The notes: generated by a model from the sequence alone, not told the origin. A DNA stretch of 60,079 nt from Meridianimarinicoccus aquatilis (GCF_004358675.1 NZ_SMZO01000022.1:1-60079); one strand, 5' to 3'; positions 34,142-45,776 are shown, counted from the stretch's first letter. Numbers and translations: made by a program.

Positions 34142-36043
34142 TCAGGGGCTGTCCCGGCGCATCAAAGCGCAGGTGCGCAGCACATCGGGATTTTGGCCAA
34201 GGGCGGCTGCTGAGACGGGCAAACGGCGACGCCAGTTAGGATGCGCGTCAATCGTACCCGGAAGGTTCGGCTGTTCGGTTACCCCCAGCATATCTTCTGC
34301 TTGGATGGCCACAAGGGTTGCCGAGCTTAGGGCAAGCGCACGGTGCAGACTGTCGGCAGACCCGTCAGTTGTGCCATAAATTGCATCAAAAGCGGCGACC
34401 TCGGCGGCGCGTTCCGCCTTGGCAATAGGCAATTGGTCTTCGGGCAGGTGTCCGATCTGCGCCCACCATTCAAGGTCGCGGCCCGCGCGCCAGCCTTTCC
34501 ATGTGGGCAAATCGTGGCTTGCAAACGACGCAAGCGTCAGCGGGTCATACGTTGCGGGCGCGGAATAGACCGGCGGCGTTCCATTCCGTTCGAACATCGC
34601 GACACGGCATCCCAATATGCCGGCGTCTTCCATATCTTCACGCAGCCCGTCCGGCACGTTCCCAAGGTCTTCGCCAACGACCCATCCGCCTGCGCGTGCC
34701 GCTTCGACCCGTGCAATGGCCAACAGCGCGGCCTTTGGCATCGTGACATAGGCGCCGGGCGCGTCACCTTCGGGAACCCAAAAGGCCCGATCGAACCCCA
34801 GAACATGGTCAATTCGAAGCAATTTGGCATAGCGGAATTGGGCACGCAGCGTTTCGATAAAGGGCGCAAATCCCTGTGCGATCAGGGCGCGTGGATTGAA
34901 CGGGGCAATGCCCCAACTCTGACCGCCGGGCGAAAATGCATCGGGCGGCGCACCAAGGGAAACACCGCGTGCAAAGGCATCTGGCTGCGCCCAAGTCTCG
35001 GCCCCGCCGGGATGTGTGCCGACCGCAAGGTCAAGATACAGACCGAAGCGCATCTCGACACCGGCTGCGGCTTCTCGCACTGTATCAAGTTGCTGGGCTG
35101 CCATGTTTTGTGCCCAAACATGGAATGCAACGGCTTCAGCATGTTCTTGAGCAAACATAGCGACGTGTTCAGAAGCCGGGTCCTGTAACTCTGTCGGCCA
35201 TTCCGGCCAAAGGGGTCCGTGGCGGTCTGCAATGGCTTGATGCACTGCAAAGAGATGCAAGGAAGGGTCGCGCGCAGCGGTGCTGTCCAAACCGGCTCTG
35301 GTCTGCGGGTCCAGTGCCGCGAATGCCGCCCTGAGCGCAGCCATCTGAGCAGGGCGGTCCGCCATATAGTCGATCAGATCGCTTTGGCTGCCGCTGACGC
35401 CGGGCACGGCGATATGGGCAATGCTCAATCGTTGGCGGCTGGACGGGGAGTAAGGGCTGAAGGCCTTTGGATCCGTTGGAAACCCGGCATGAATTGGGTT
35501 TATGCCGACGAAATCCGCACCGGCCTGACCTAATCCCTCGACGGCTTGCGCAAGGTCCATATAGCTGCCAAAGCCGCCTTCTTGTGCTGTACGCAGCCCG
35601 TAAAGCGCAAGGGTAACACCCCAGCTCTTGGGGGGCGTGGTCAGGGTACGGGGTGCTGCGATCACCAGCGTGCGCCGCCCGTCCTGTTCCAGCGTATGAT
35701 AGCCATTTTGCAGCGGTGGCAGAGCGATGTGGCCCTGTCCAGTTCCGCGCGTCTCTTCGCCGTCTTCCGTCCACAGAACCCACGGGCCAGCGCCGTCCAA
35801 TGTCGATGCAACCCCGGATTGCACCACGATCCATCCTGCATAGCCGTCGTTCGGGCCGCGCCTGAGCGCAGCAAGGCTGTTGACGGCGTCGACGTCAGTT
35901 TCGGCGGGCAGACCCATCGCGGCCAGAAGCGCGCGCGCGCTTTGCGGTGTTGTCAACCGCTCCTGCTGTGTGACGTCCTTGAACCGAAGCAGGATGCCTG
36001 CTGCATTGACCAATTCGCCTAATGCGCTGCCAGCGTCGATCAT
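34142..36043 (-). CDS. malQ: 4-alpha-glucanotransferase
   Basis: A 633-residue GH77 amylomaltase that transfers glucan segments between maltooligosaccharides. Catalytic segments are LLRIDHVLGFDRAFWVPEG (nucleophile Asp), VVGEDLGNVPDGLREDM (acid Glu) and ASHDLPTWKGW. An N-terminal beta-sandwich-like region of about 130 residues precedes the barrel, as in bacterial MalQ. Its start overlaps the glgX stop (ATGA), and its stop is 11 bases before the gghA-like gene. It works on branches released by GlgX. Confidence 0.9.
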   Translation of the reverse strand: MIDAGSALGELVNAAGILLRFKDVTQQERLTTPQSARALLAAMGLPAETDVDAVNSLAALRRGPNDGYAGWIVVQSGVASTLDGAGPWVLWTEDGEETRGTGQGHIALPPLQNGYHTLEQDGRRTLVIAAPRTLTTPPKSWGVTLALYGLRTAQEGGFGSYMDLAQAVEGLGQAGADFVGINPIHAGFPTDPKAFSPYSPSSRQRLSIAHIAVPGVSGSQSDLIDYMADRPAQMAALRAAFAALDPQTRAGLDSTAARDPSLHLFAVHQAIADRHGPLWPEWPTELQDPASEHVAMFAQEHAEAVAFHVWAQNMAAQQLDTVREAAAGVEMRFGLYLDLAVGTHPGGAETWAQPDAFARGVSLGAPPDAFSPGGQSWGIAPFNPRALIAQGFAPFIETLRAQFRYAKLLRIDHVLGFDRAFWVPEGDAPGAYVTMPKAALLAIARVEAARAGGWVVGEDLGNVPDGLREDMEDAGILGCRVAMFERNGTPPVYSAPATYDPLTLASFASHDLPTWKGWRAGRDLEWWAQIGHLPEDQLPIAKAERAAEVAAFDAIYGTTDGSADSLHRALALSSATLVAIQAEDMLGVTEQPNLPGTIDAHPNWRRRLPVSAAALGQNPDVLRTCALMRRDSP

Positions 36044-38127
36044 TCGCGCGCATCCAGCCCGAAGACCGTCACCGAATTGGCAGATAATTTGACAACATCG
36101 CCTGTGCGTTCGTCCCGCACAGGTGGCGTTCGAGATGTGTCCACACAGCGCAGCCAGCGCCCGCCATTGCCCGGATCTGGCAGCCGAAAGTCCAGCCTGT
36201 CACCGCGATTGAACGCCAAAAGCAAAGCTGTTTCCAGAACGTCATAGTCAGGTGTTGCCCCTGCGGTCCGCATTTCAACAACGATGTGGTTCAGGTCTGG
36301 ATTTTCCCAATCCTCAGAGGTCATGGGTTCGCCATCAGCGCGCCACCAAAACAAATCTGGCTTGCCGTCAATGGCCCTTTCTTCAGCGTGAAGGAACAGC
36401 TTTTGCCGCAGGATCGGATGCTCCTTACGGAAGGCGATCATGGCGCGGGTGAAATCCAGCATGGTTTCATCGGCATTCGCCCAATCAATCCAGCTGATTT
36501 CGTTGTCTTGGCAATAGGCGTTGTTGTTGCCGTTCTGGCTATTTCCAAGTTCATCCCCGGCCAAGATCATCGGCGTGCCCTGACTGAGCAGCAAGGTCGC
36601 CATCATGTTGCGACGACGGCGCGAGCGGGCCGCTGAGATGCGCCTGTTCTTGGTGGGGCCTTCAGCGCCCATGTTGTCGGAGTAATTCTCACCATGGCCA
36701 TCGCGATCGTCTTCGCCGTTGGCCATGTTATGCTTAGTATTGTAGCTGACCACATCGCTCAGCGTGAACCCGTCATGGGCCGTCAAAAGATTGACCGACG
36801 CCGTTGCTGGACGCCCGGAATGGTCGAATTGCTGCGCTGAGCCGGTCAATCGGTCGGCAAGGTCGGGGGCCAAGCCTGAATCGCCGCGCCAGAACCGACG
36901 GACACCGTCCCGGAACTTGTCGTTCCATTCCAGAAATGGGGGAGGAAACGCGCCCAGTTGATAGCCGCCAGGGCCAATATCCCATGGCTCTGCAATCAGG
37001 CGCACATCAGATAGAACTGGATCTTGCCGCAGGGCATCAAAGAAAGCGGAACCCCGGTCAAACCCGCCATCGCCCGTGCGGCCCAAGGTCGAGCACAGAT
37101 CAAAGCGGAACCCGTCAACATGCATGACCTCAACCCAGTATCGCAGGCTGTCCATTACCATCCGCAGCACCATCGGATGATCAAGGTTCAGCGTGTTTCC
37201 GGTGCCGGTGTCGTTGATGTAATAGCGCGGGTCATCCGCAAGCCTGTAGTAGCTCGAGTTGTCGAGCCCGCGAAACGCCAGTGTCGGGCCTTTTTCGTTG
37301 CCTTCGCCGGTATGGTTATAAACGACGTCAAGCAGCACCTCGATCCCGGCGCTGTGCAGGCGGGCGACCATTTGCTGAAACTCGGCGACTTGTCCGTCCA
37401 GCATATAGCGAGGGTCGGGCGCAAAGAAGCCAAGGCTCTGGTAGCCCCAATAATTTGTCAGCCCTTTGTCGACCAGAAAGCGATCATTCAAAAACGCCTG
37501 AACCGGCAGCAGTTCAAGCGCCGTTATGCCAAGTTTTGTGTAATGCTCCAGCATCACATCCGAGGCCACACCAAGAAAGGTACCGGGCAGGGCAACATCG
37601 GGGTGGTTTGCTGTCAGGCCTTTGACATGCGCCTCATAAATGATGCTCTCGCGCGTGCGGGTCCTTGGGCGCCTATCGCCGCCCCATTCAAACGACGGAT
37701 CGACCACGACCGATTTTGGCATGTAGGCTGCGCTGTCGCGGGTGTCGAAACTCAGATCATCCTCACCGGCGACATACCCCAGCAGCGCGTCGTGCCAGAT
37801 GGGGTGACCGGTCAGCCGTTTGGCGTAAGGATCGACCAGAAGCTTGTTCGGGTTGAACCTGTGCCCCGCTGCCGGGTCATAGGGCCCATGTGCGCGGTAG
37901 CCGTAAAGCTGGCCGGGCCTTAGACCTGAAATATAGCCGTGCCAGACATCGCCGTTGCGTTCTGGCATGTCGTGGCGCGCAATTTCCACGGTGCCGTCGT
38001 TTGAGTAAAGGCACAACTCCATCCGGGTCGCATTCTGCGAGAAGATGGCGAAATTGACCCCGTCTCCGTCGAAAGTTGCGCCGACCGGATTCGACCGGCC
38101 AACGCTCATCGTGGTATTTTTTGCCAT
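36040..38127 (-). CDS. glgX: Glycogen debranching enzyme
   Basis: A 695-residue GH13 isoamylase-type enzyme that removes the short outer branches left by phosphorylase. The N-terminal CBM48 domain (about 10-100; GATFDGDGVNFAIFSQNATRMEL) precedes a barrel with VLLDVVYNHTGEGN, DGFRFDLCSTLGR, RLIAEPWDIG and LTAHDGFTLSDVVSYNTKHN. The start at 38127 directly abuts the glgA stop (TAAATG) without a ribosome site, so it is translationally coupled; ATG 38107 is an alternative. The operon order puts it between glgA and malQ. Confidence 0.93.
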   Translation of the reverse strand: MAKNTTMSVGRSNPVGATFDGDGVNFAIFSQNATRMELCLYSNDGTVEIARHDMPERNGDVWHGYISGLRPGQLYGYRAHGPYDPAAGHRFNPNKLLVDPYAKRLTGHPIWHDALLGYVAGEDDLSFDTRDSAAYMPKSVVVDPSFEWGGDRRPRTRTRESIIYEAHVKGLTANHPDVALPGTFLGVASDVMLEHYTKLGITALELLPVQAFLNDRFLVDKGLTNYWGYQSLGFFAPDPRYMLDGQVAEFQQMVARLHSAGIEVLLDVVYNHTGEGNEKGPTLAFRGLDNSSYYRLADDPRYYINDTGTGNTLNLDHPMVLRMVMDSLRYWVEVMHVDGFRFDLCSTLGRTGDGGFDRGSAFFDALRQDPVLSDVRLIAEPWDIGPGGYQLGAFPPPFLEWNDKFRDGVRRFWRGDSGLAPDLADRLTGSAQQFDHSGRPATASVNLLTAHDGFTLSDVVSYNTKHNMANGEDDRDGHGENYSDNMGAEGPTKNRRISAARSRRRRNMMATLLLSQGTPMILAGDELGNSQNGNNNAYCQDNEISWIDWANADETMLDFTRAMIAFRKEHPILRQKLFLHAEERAIDGKPDLFWWRADGEPMTSEDWENPDLNHIVVEMRTAGATPDYDVLETALLLAFNRGDRLDFRLPDPGNGGRWLRCVDTSRTPPVRDERTGDVVKLSANSVTVFGLDARE

Positions 38128-39555
38128 TTAAGTACTGTCCGCGAGGTCCTTATAAAGGGCGGCATATGCCGCGCCAGAGCTTTCCCACCCTACGGAATGA
38201 CGCATGGCATTGCGGCGCATCTTCGTCCAGACCTTGCTATCAGAAAAGAGGCTGCAAAGGCGCAACAGCCCATCGTGCAGGCAATCTGCCGTCAAAGGAC
38301 TAATCGTGAGCCCCGTGGCGACACCTGCTTTCACCCCGGCATCGGACGCATTGATGACCGTATCGGCCAAGCCGCCAGTCAGGGCAACGACAGGAATGGT
38401 GCCATAGCGCAGGCCGTAAAGCTGCGTCAGCCCGCAAGGTTCAAACCGGGATGGGATCAGAATTGCGTCGGCCCCGGCCATCATCCGATGAGACAAAGCC
38501 TCGTCATAGCCCAGTTTCACGGACACATTGGCAAACCGGGCGGCACAGGATTGCCATGCACTTTCCAATTCCGGCTGACCGCTGCCCAAAAGCGCAAGTC
38601 GCCCGCCGTTCTCGGTGAGTGCGGGAAGAGCGTCGATCAACAGATCAAGGCCCTTTTGCTCGGTCAATCGCGAGACGACGATGCAAAGTGGCCCGTCGCC
38701 ATCAGGCAAACCAAATTCTTCTTGCAGCGCGATCTTGTTGGGGGCCTTTCCCTTGGGCGTGCGATATGTCCTGATTTCGGGATCTGTTTCAGGGTTCCAT
38801 GCATCAAGGTCTATGCCGTTCAGAATGCCGACCAAATCGTCACGGCGATCGCGTAAAACCCCCTGCAGCCCCATGCCGAATTCTTCGGTGAGCAATTCGC
38901 GTGCATAGGTTGGGCTTACGGTGGTCAGCTTGTCCGCATTGAGAAGGCCAGTTTTGAGTGCACTGATCTGGCCGTAATACTCGGCCGAGTTGGGGTGAAA
39001 GTCCGACGCATCAATCCGCATGGAGTTCAATCGCCATGGCGGCGCAAGCCCCTGAAAAGCGATGTTGTGAATGCTCAGCACGGATTTGGTGCCGGGGGAA
39101 TGGCGTCGCAGGTAATACGGAGCAAGCCCTGCCTGCCAGTCATGGCCGTGCACGATATCGGGCTTCCAGCCATCTTCAACGCCGTCTCGAGCGATCAACA
39201 TGGCGGCCCAGCTCAGGGCCGCAAACCGTTCTGGGTTATCGGGCCAGTCACGCCCGTCAGGCCCAAGATACGGGCTGCCGTCGCGCATGAAAAGATGCGG
39301 TGCGTCGAGGATCAGAAGATCAAGACCAGCGGCAGTTGCAGCAAGGATTCTGCCATTTCCGCCGAACAGATCGGGCAGCGTGGCGACCACTTCGGTTTCG
39401 GCAATTTGGTCCATTACCTTGGGATAGCCCGGCAACAGGGTTTTGATCGTGCACCCATGGGGGGCCAAGGCAGCGGGCAAAGCGCCCGCCACATCGGCCA
39501 ACCCGCCGGTCTTGATCAACGGCGCACATTCCGATGCGACGGAGAGGACTTTCAT
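38128..39555 (-). CDS. glgA: Glycogen synthase
   Basis: A 475-residue GT5 ADP-glucose-dependent synthase that elongates alpha-1,4-glucan. The N-terminal [16 protein letters not shown] (about 15-30) holds the ADP-glucose lysine motif, and the C-terminal GT-B half has [26 protein letters not shown] 39555 overlaps the glgC stop (ATGA), so the longer frame to 39627 is not needed. It uses the ADP-glucose made by the adjacent GlgC. Confidence 0.95.
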   Translation of the reverse strand: MKVLSVASECAPLIKTGGLADVAGALPAALAPHGCTIKTLLPGYPKVMDQIAETEVVATLPDLFGGNGRILAATAAGLDLLILDAPHLFMRDGSPYLGPDGRDWPDNPERFAALSWAAMLIARDGVEDGWKPDIVHGHDWQAGLAPYYLRRHSPGTKSVLSIHNIAFQGLAPPWRLNSMRIDASDFHPNSAEYYGQISALKTGLLNADKLTTVSPTYARELLTEEFGMGLQGVLRDRRDDLVGILNGIDLDAWNPETDPEIRTYRTPKGKAPNKIALQEEFGLPDGDGPLCIVVSRLTEQKGLDLLIDALPALTENGGRLALLGSGQPELESAWQSCAARFANVSVKLGYDEALSHRMMAGADAILIPSRFEPCGLTQLYGLRYGTIPVVALTGGLADTVINASDAGVKAGVATGLTISPLTADCLHDGLLRLCSLFSDSKVWTKMRRNAMRHSVGWESSGAAYAALYKDLADST

Positions 39556-40817
39556 TCTGCGGCGGCCTTCCTGTCCAGCATGTCTTGAGTAATAAGCGTG
39601 ACGCCACCTTCTGAAACACGGAACCATTTTCCGTCTTCTTCCGGGTCTTGCCCGACGACCAACCCCTGCGGAATAATCACGCCGCGGTCGATCACGACAT
39701 TTCTAAGCTGTGCATGCCTGCCAACTTCAACATATGGCAGCGCAACCACCCCCTCCAGAGCCGCGAAGGAATTCGTGTGTACTTGGGTAAACAGCACTGA
39801 ATTTCGAACGTCCGTGCCGGAAATGATGCAGCCGCCAGCCACCAGAGAAGACACAGCAGACCCGCGCCGTTTTTCTTCGTTATGGATGAATTTGGCGGGT
39901 GGAACGCTTTCCGAATAGGTCCAGATTGGCCATTCCTTGTCCCACAGGTCGAGATCCGGATTGAAATCGGTCAGATCGATATTCGCCTTCCAAAAGGCGT
40001 CAATCGTACCAGCGTCACGCCAGTATGCCGGGGCGTCTGGCGAGCTTTTGACACAGCTGTCCGTGAATCGATGCGCCATCGCCTTGCCGTTCTTGACGAT
40101 ACCAGGGATCAGGTCGCCGCCAAAATCATGGGTGGAATTCTTGTCCTCGGCATCGGCAATCAGCAATTCGCGCAAGAATTTCCACGAGAAGACATAAATC
40201 CCCATCGATGCGAGCGAAATATTGGGGTCTTCAGGCGTGGCAGGCGGATTTTCTGGTTTTTCAAGAAACTCTGTGATCTGGCCAGTGGCGTCTACGCCCA
40301 TCACGCCAAAAGCCTTTGCTTCGTCGCGCGGAACGGTCAAGCAGCCGACTGTGACATCCGCGCGGCTATCCACGTGCTGACGGATCATCAGCTCGTAATC
40401 CATTTTATAGATGTGGTCCCCGGCAAGGATCAGCACGTAATCCACATCATAATCGTCTACGATGTCGATATTCTGTGCCACGGCATCTGCGGTGCCCCGA
40501 TACCATTTGTCGTCCACGCGCTGCGATGCGGGCAGAATATCAAGATACTCGTTGCGTTCCGCGCGGAAAAAGTTCCAGCCGCGCTGGCAGTGACGTATCA
40601 GGCTGTGGGCTTTGTACTGTGTCGCAATTGCCATTTTCCGGATGCCGGAATTCAGAGCATTTGAAAGCGCGAAATCGATGATCCGAACTTTGCCGCCGAA
40701 GTAAACCGCCGGCTTGGCGCGCCGGTCGGTCAGTTCCTTCATCCGTGACCCGCGACCGCCTGCCAGAACAAAAGCCATTGTCCGGCTGGATAGCCGGTTA
40801 TGCGATGGGTGATCCAT
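39552..40817 (-). CDS. glgC: Glucose-1-phosphate adenylyltransferase
   Basis: A 421-residue ADP-glucose pyrophosphorylase, the committed and regulated step of glycogen synthesis. N-terminal signature is [27 protein letters not shown] with the following [13 protein letters not shown]. The C-terminal left-handed beta-helix carries hexapeptide-like repeats ([30 protein letters not shown]). GGGGAGGAG precedes the ATG. The family is allosteric; in alphaproteobacteria fructose 6-phosphate and pyruvate are the usual activators, which is family knowledge only. Confidence 0.95.
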   Translation of the reverse strand: MDHPSHNRLSSRTMAFVLAGGRGSRMKELTDRRAKPAVYFGGKVRIIDFALSNALNSGIRKMAIATQYKAHSLIRHCQRGWNFFRAERNEYLDILPASQRVDDKWYRGTADAVAQNIDIVDDYDVDYVLILAGDHIYKMDYELMIRQHVDSRADVTVGCLTVPRDEAKAFGVMGVDATGQITEFLEKPENPPATPEDPNISLASMGIYVFSWKFLRELLIADAEDKNSTHDFGGDLIPGIVKNGKAMAHRFTDSCVKSSPDAPAYWRDAGTIDAFWKANIDLTDFNPDLDLWDKEWPIWTYSESVPPAKFIHNEEKRRGSAVSSLVAGGCIISGTDVRNSVLFTQVHTNSFAALEGVVALPYVEVGRHAQLRNVVIDRGVIIPQGLVVGQDPEEDGKWFRVSEGGVTLITQDMLDRKAAAE

Positions 40818-40846
40818 GATGTTTCTCCTCCCCCTAAAAGTATCGC

Positions 40847-43048
40847 TCAGCGATCCGGCGTAAGGAACACGGCAGACAGGGGCGGTATCACCACCTCTGC
40901 GGATGCTGGTTGCCCCTGATGCGGTGCTGATGTTGCTGTTACTGCGCCCATGTTTCCACGGTCACCTCCGCCATAGATCGCGGCGTCGCTGTTCAAAATT
41001 TCTTTCCACTTTCCCGTACTTGGCAGGCCAAGCTGGTAAGCGGTCCGTTCAACCGGTGTGAAATTGCACACCACTGCCACCGGGTCGACATCACCGGATC
41101 CCTTGCGCAACCACGCAAAAACAGACGCATCTGAATCGTTTGCTTCGATCCATTCAAATCCGGCCGGATCGCAATCTGCCATGTGAAGGGCGGGATGCTC
41201 GCGGTAAAGCGTGTTCAGATCGCGCACCAGTCTTTGAATACCCGCGTGTTCAGGCTGTGCGGCGGCGGCCCAATTCAATTGGGCGTTGTGGTTCCACTCT
41301 TCGGGCTGACCGAATTCGCAGCCCATGAACAACAGCTTCTTGCCGGGATGGCCCCACATGAAACTGTAATAGGTGCGCAGGTTGGCAAAGCGTTCCCAAT
41401 CGTTCCCCGGCATCCGCCCAAGCATGGATCCTTTGCCATGCACCACTTCGTCATGGCTTATGGGCAGGATGAAGTTTTCGGAAAAGGCATAATGCAAACC
41501 GAACGTCATCTTGTGATGATCGTATTTGCGATAGATCGGGTCGGTCTTGATGTAGGACAGCGTGTCATTCATCCAGCCCATGTTCCACTTGTAGCCAAAG
41601 CCCAAGCCGCCCGTATCGACAGGTCGTGACACGGCTGGAAAGCTGGTGCTTTCTTCCGCCACTGTCATGATCCCCGGTTGCGCGCCATAGGTGATCGTGT
41701 TGGCCCTTTGGAGCATGGAAATCGCTTCAAGGTTCTCGCGCCCACCATGGACATTTGGAACCCACTCACCCTCTTTGCGCGAGTAATCGCGATAGAGCAT
41801 CGATGCCACAGCGTCGACGCGCAGTCCATCCACGTGGTATTCTTCAAGCCAGTACAAGGCATTGGAAATCAGAAAGTTCGCGACTTCGGTCCGGCCGAAA
41901 TTGTAGATCAGGGTGTTCCAGTCTTGGTGAAACCCTTCGCGCGGATCGGCATGTTCATAAAGCGGTGTGCCATCGAACTTTCCAAGCCCATGTGCATCGG
42001 TCGGAAAGTGCCCGGGAACCCAGTCTATCAAGACCCCCAATCCCGCAGCATGCGCCGCGTCAATCAAATCGCGGAACTCGTGCGGGGGACCGTGGCGAAT
42101 TGTTGGAGCAAATAGGCCAACGGGCTGATATCCCCAAGATCCATCAAATGGAAACTCGCTGATTGGCATCAATTCGATATGGGTGAATCCCATGTCGGCC
42201 ACGTATTGCACCAATTGCTCTGCGGCTTCTTTGTAAGACAGGGGCCGATTGCCCTCGGCGGTGATGCGGCGCCACGATCCAAGGTGTACTTCATATACCG
42301 AAATCGGGGCCGTTCGATCATTGTGCCCGCTGCGTTCTGACATCCAATCGTCGTCATGCCAGCCGTATCCGCCAATATCGCGGACCACCGACGCGTTTTC
42401 CGGTGGATGCTGCGAGCCAAAGCCGACCGGATCGGCCTTGAGCGGTTGCACGGTGCCGTCATTGGACAGAATTTCGTATTTATAGACGTCACCCTCGACG
42501 AGTGAGGGGATGAAAATTTCCCAGACACCTGTCGCACCGCGCAAACGCATCGGGTACGTGCGTCCATCCCACTGGTTAAAGCTGCCGACGACAGAAACGC
42601 GCTTTGCATTGGGAGCCCAGACAGCGAAATGAACACCGTTGACGCCTTCATGGGTTGTGGGATGTGCGCCAAGCACTTTCCAGATGCGTTGGTGTGTCCC
42701 TTCGCCCAAGAGATACTCATCCATCTCGCCGATGACGGGGCCAAAGTTGTACGGGTCTTCAAATTCCCAAGAGTGTCCGGCGGCGGATGTCGCGCGTAAT
42801 CGATAGGGCGCATCTGGGACCGTTCCGGTAAAAACGCCCGATACCTCGGGGTGCTCGGTAAGATCCAACTCGCGATCTTCGCTCAGCACGGTCACTTTGG
42901 CGGCATCGGGTCGGAAAACGGTCAAGCACGGCACGTTGCCGTGCTTGTGTAGACCAAGAACCGAAAACGGGTCACCGTGTTGGGCGGCGGCAAGGCTGTG
43001 AAGGGCGTCGAGGGGCGGAAAGTCGGGGGTGTTTTTTGTCACTGACAT
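40847..43048 (-). CDS. glgB: 1,4-alpha-glucan branching enzyme
   Basis: A 733-residue GH13 branching enzyme forming alpha-1,6 branches. It has two N-terminal sandwich modules: one at about 15-110 and the CBM48 at about 125-215 ([27 protein letters not shown]). The barrel shows [33 protein letters not shown] (nucleophile Asp), [10 protein letters not shown] (Glu) and [16 protein letters not shown]. The C-terminal domain ends in [10 protein letters not shown]. The ribosome site AGAGGT lies unusually close to the ATG. It is 29 bases before glgC. Confidence 0.95.
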   Translation of the reverse strand: MSVTKNTPDFPPLDALHSLAAAQHGDPFSVLGLHKHGNVPCLTVFRPDAAKVTVLSEDRELDLTEHPEVSGVFTGTVPDAPYRLRATSAAGHSWEFEDPYNFGPVIGEMDEYLLGEGTHQRIWKVLGAHPTTHEGVNGVHFAVWAPNAKRVSVVGSFNQWDGRTYPMRLRGATGVWEIFIPSLVEGDVYKYEILSNDGTVQPLKADPVGFGSQHPPENASVVRDIGGYGWHDDDWMSERSGHNDRTAPISVYEVHLGSWRRITAEGNRPLSYKEAAEQLVQYVADMGFTHIELMPISEFPFDGSWGYQPVGLFAPTIRHGPPHEFRDLIDAAHAAGLGVLIDWVPGHFPTDAHGLGKFDGTPLYEHADPREGFHQDWNTLIYNFGRTEVANFLISNALYWLEEYHVDGLRVDAVASMLYRDYSRKEGEWVPNVHGGRENLEAISMLQRANTITYGAQPGIMTVAEESTSFPAVSRPVDTGGLGFGYKWNMGWMNDTLSYIKTDPIYRKYDHHKMTFGLHYAFSENFILPISHDEVVHGKGSMLGRMPGNDWERFANLRTYYSFMWGHPGKKLLFMGCEFGQPEEWNHNAQLNWAAAAQPEHAGIQRLVRDLNTLYREHPALHMADCDPAGFEWIEANDSDASVFAWLRKGSGDVDPVAVVCNFTPVERTAYQLGLPSTGKWKEILNSDAAIYGGGDRGNMGAVTATSAPHQGQPASAEVVIPPLSAVFLTPDR

Positions 43049-43113
43049 ACCTCTATGCTAACTGTCTCGTCTCAAGACGCAAATGTTGCGTAGGTTTTTC
43101 GCCCCTTCCGGCC

Positions 43114-45495
43114 CTATTTCTCGGGTAACGCCGACCCAGCATTCCAGATATCGGCCAGATAGCCGCGCATGGATCTGTCTGATGAAAACCAGCCGGAGCG
43201 CGCGGTGTTCAAAGCCGCCATGTGCATCCATTTGTTCTGATCAGCATATACCGCATCAACTTCTCGCTGGGCACGCCAGTAATCGGTGAAGTCGGAACAC
43301 ACGACGAAATAATCATGTGTTGAAAGGTTGTCCGCAATGACCGCATGGCGCCCTGCGTCGCCGGTCGAGAACACATCACCGCGCACGGCATCAAGAGCGC
43401 GCGCAAGGCGCGGGTCTGCTGCGATGGCTTGTGCCGCGTGATCGCCCAGCAGACGACGTTCGTCAACTTCTGGTGCAGTCATACCGAACAAAAAGAAATT
43501 CTCGGCCCCTACATGCTCGCGGATTTCCACATTCGCCCCATCCAGCGTGCCAATCGTCGGCGCGCCATTGAGGGCAAATTTCATGTTTCCCGTACCTGAC
43601 GCTTCTTTACCAGCGGTCGAGATTTGTTCTGACAAATCCGATGCGGGGATCAAACGCTCGGCCATCGTGACGTTGTAGTTTGGCAAGAAAACCACCTTAA
43701 GGTACTTCGACGTCACGGGGTCAGCATTAAGAACCGCGGCGACATCGTTGATTAAGTGAATTATTTCCTTTGCAAAGACATATCCCGGCGCAGCCTTGCC
43801 GCCGAAGATCTTCACGCGCGGTGTCCAGTTGCCTGTCGGGTTGTCCCTGATCTCCTGCCAAAGTGCGATGGCTTCAAGAATGTTCAGGTGCTGGCGCTTG
43901 TACTCGTGCATGCGCTTGATCTGGACGTCGAACATGGCGTCAGGGTCAAGATCAAGGTCATGGGTCTCTTTCACCCAGTCCACCAAGTCAGTCTTGTTTG
44001 CACGCTTGGCCGCAGCAAAACGATCAAGGAAACCTGCATCGTCGATATGCGGCTCCAGTCCCTTGAGTTGCTCAAGATCGGCAACCCAGCCATCGCCCAG
44101 CACGTCGGTGATCAGCCCGCTCAAGCGTGGATTGGCGCCGAGCACCCAACGGCGCGGCGTAACGCCGTTGGTCTGGTTCACGATCCGATCCGGGTGCAGT
44201 TCATGCAAGTCCTTGAACACGGTCTGTTTCATAAGGTCGGTGTGCAGGGCCGAAACGCCATTGACCTTATGGCCCATGATGAAGGCCAACTCGCCCATTT
44301 TGACTTCGCCATTTTCAAGCGCGGTAACCGTGCGCTTTGGCTTTTCCTTGGCGTGCGCCGCGTCGATCTGTTCGATGATCTGCACGTGCCGTGGCAACAA
44401 GCGGCCCATCAAATCGACCGACCAGCGTTCAAGCGCCTCGGGGAGCAAGGTGTGGTTCGTATAGGCCAGACAGCCGCGCGCGGTCGTAATGGCGTCTTCC
44501 ATCTTCATGCCGCGTTCGTCGCACAAGATACGCACCAGTTCCGGGCCAGCAATGGCCGGGTGCGTATCATTTAGCTGAAACGCAACCTTCTTGGGCAGCA
44601 TGCGAAGGTCGTCATACTCGGTGTCGAAGCGGCGCAAGGCGTCGCGCAGGGAGGCTGCGGTGAAGAAGAACTCTTGCTTCAGGCGCAACTCTTTGCCTTG
44701 GGGCGTGGTGTCATCCGGGTACAATACTCGGCTGATTGTACGCGCCAGCGTTTCCGGCGCCGACGCTGCGATGTAGTCGCCGCTGTTGAACTGGTCGAGG
44801 TCGAAAATCTGTGTCGGGCGCGCCGACCAAAGCCGCAATGTATTGGCCCAGTTGCCTTTCCAGCCGATAACAGGCGTGTCAAAGGCTTGGGCGATCAAAC
44901 CGTCTTCCGGTTCCCAGATGCTACGACCATTCTTTTCAGTTACGGTGCCGCCAAACCCGATGTGATAAGTTGATTCAGGGCGTTCAAATTCCCACGCGTG
45001 GGTTTGCTGTAGCCAATCTTCTGGGGCTTCGATCTGCTTTCCATCCTGAAAGCTCTGCTTGAACAAGCCATGCTCATACCGGATGCCATAGCCCATCGCG
45101 GGCACGCCAAGGCTGGACAATGACTCGATAAAACAAGCGGCTAGTCGTCCTAGGCCGCCATTGCCAAGCGCGGCATCGGGTTCGTTTGAAAGGACGTCGA
45201 CCAGCGGCAGGCCAATCTCGTCAAAGGCGCTTTGCGCTGTTTCAAGAAGCCCCAGATTGACGATGGCATCCTGAAGAAGTCGGCCAATCAGGAATTCCAT
45301 CGACAAGTAATAAACACGCTTGTGTTGGCCGGCATAGCTTGCACGAGTTGCGTCGAACCATGGGTCGGTGATGCGGTCCCGAACGGCGAGTGAAAGGGCC
45401 ATACGCCAGTCATAGGTAACGGCATGTTCCGCGTCTTTGCCCAGTGAATACTTAAGATGGTGCAAGATGCTGTCGCGCAATTCAACGGATGTCAT
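43114..45495 (-). CDS. glgP: Glycogen/starch phosphorylase
   Basis: A 793-residue GT35 phosphorylase releasing glucose 1-phosphate from glycogen. Pyridoxal phosphate binds Lys639 in EASGTGNMKFALNGAP. Other landmarks are GNGGLGRLAACFIESLSSLGVPAMGYGIRYEHG and DTHPAIAGPELVRIL. The length is normal. GAAGGAA precedes ATG 45495. It is the first gene of the glg operon, so phosphorolysis and synthesis genes share one promoter region. Confidence 0.95.
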   Translation of the reverse strand: MTSVELRDSILHHLKYSLGKDAEHAVTYDWRMALSLAVRDRITDPWFDATRASYAGQHKRVYYLSMEFLIGRLLQDAIVNLGLLETAQSAFDEIGLPLVDVLSNEPDAALGNGGLGRLAACFIESLSSLGVPAMGYGIRYEHGLFKQSFQDGKQIEAPEDWLQQTHAWEFERPESTYHIGFGGTVTEKNGRSIWEPEDGLIAQAFDTPVIGWKGNWANTLRLWSARPTQIFDLDQFNSGDYIAASAPETLARTISRVLYPDDTTPQGKELRLKQEFFFTAASLRDALRRFDTEYDDLRMLPKKVAFQLNDTHPAIAGPELVRILCDERGMKMEDAITTARGCLAYTNHTLLPEALERWSVDLMGRLLPRHVQIIEQIDAAHAKEKPKRTVTALENGEVKMGELAFIMGHKVNGVSALHTDLMKQTVFKDLHELHPDRIVNQTNGVTPRRWVLGANPRLSGLITDVLGDGWVADLEQLKGLEPHIDDAGFLDRFAAAKRANKTDLVDWVKETHDLDLDPDAMFDVQIKRMHEYKRQHLNILEAIALWQEIRDNPTGNWTPRVKIFGGKAAPGYVFAKEIIHLINDVAAVLNADPVTSKYLKVVFLPNYNVTMAERLIPASDLSEQISTAGKEASGTGNMKFALNGAPTIGTLDGANVEIREHVGAENFFLFGMTAPEVDERRLLGDHAAQAIAADPRLARALDAVRGDVFSTGDAGRHAVIADNLSTHDYFVVCSDFTDYWRAQREVDAVYADQNKWMHMAALNTARSGWFSSDRSMRGYLADIWNAGSALPEK

Positions 45496-45665
45496 TCGTA
45501 AAGTTCCTTCGTGATGCCGCGTTCACGCGACCCTACCAGTTAAGTAACAACCATCACGAGCCTGTTGACGGGATGTCGTCAAGCCACAGATTGTCGGATG
45601 TGAACTCATGTAACCGGCTATGATTTGGTGCAGATGCTCATTGATTGCGCTAACACATAAACGTC

Positions 45666-45725
45666 TGGCCACACATCGCAAGCGCTCATTCACATTCACA
45701 TGACCACACGGCACCAGTGTGGCCA
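45666..45725. repeat. Competing inverted repeats in the glgP-lipoprotein gap
   Basis: TGGCCACAC (45666-45674) and GTGTGGCCA (45717-45725) form a perfect 9-bp inverted repeat spaced by 42 bases. A nearer copy CCACAC (45704-45709) can pair instead with the same GTGTGG (45717-45722), a 6-bp stem with a 7-base loop. The three elements lie in the 281-bp divergent gap between glgP and the lipoprotein gene. Confidence 0.5.
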
Positions 45726-45776
45726 ATATCTTTCACTGAGGGTAGAAGGGCGCAAATCACGGTTGCAAGGAATTCC

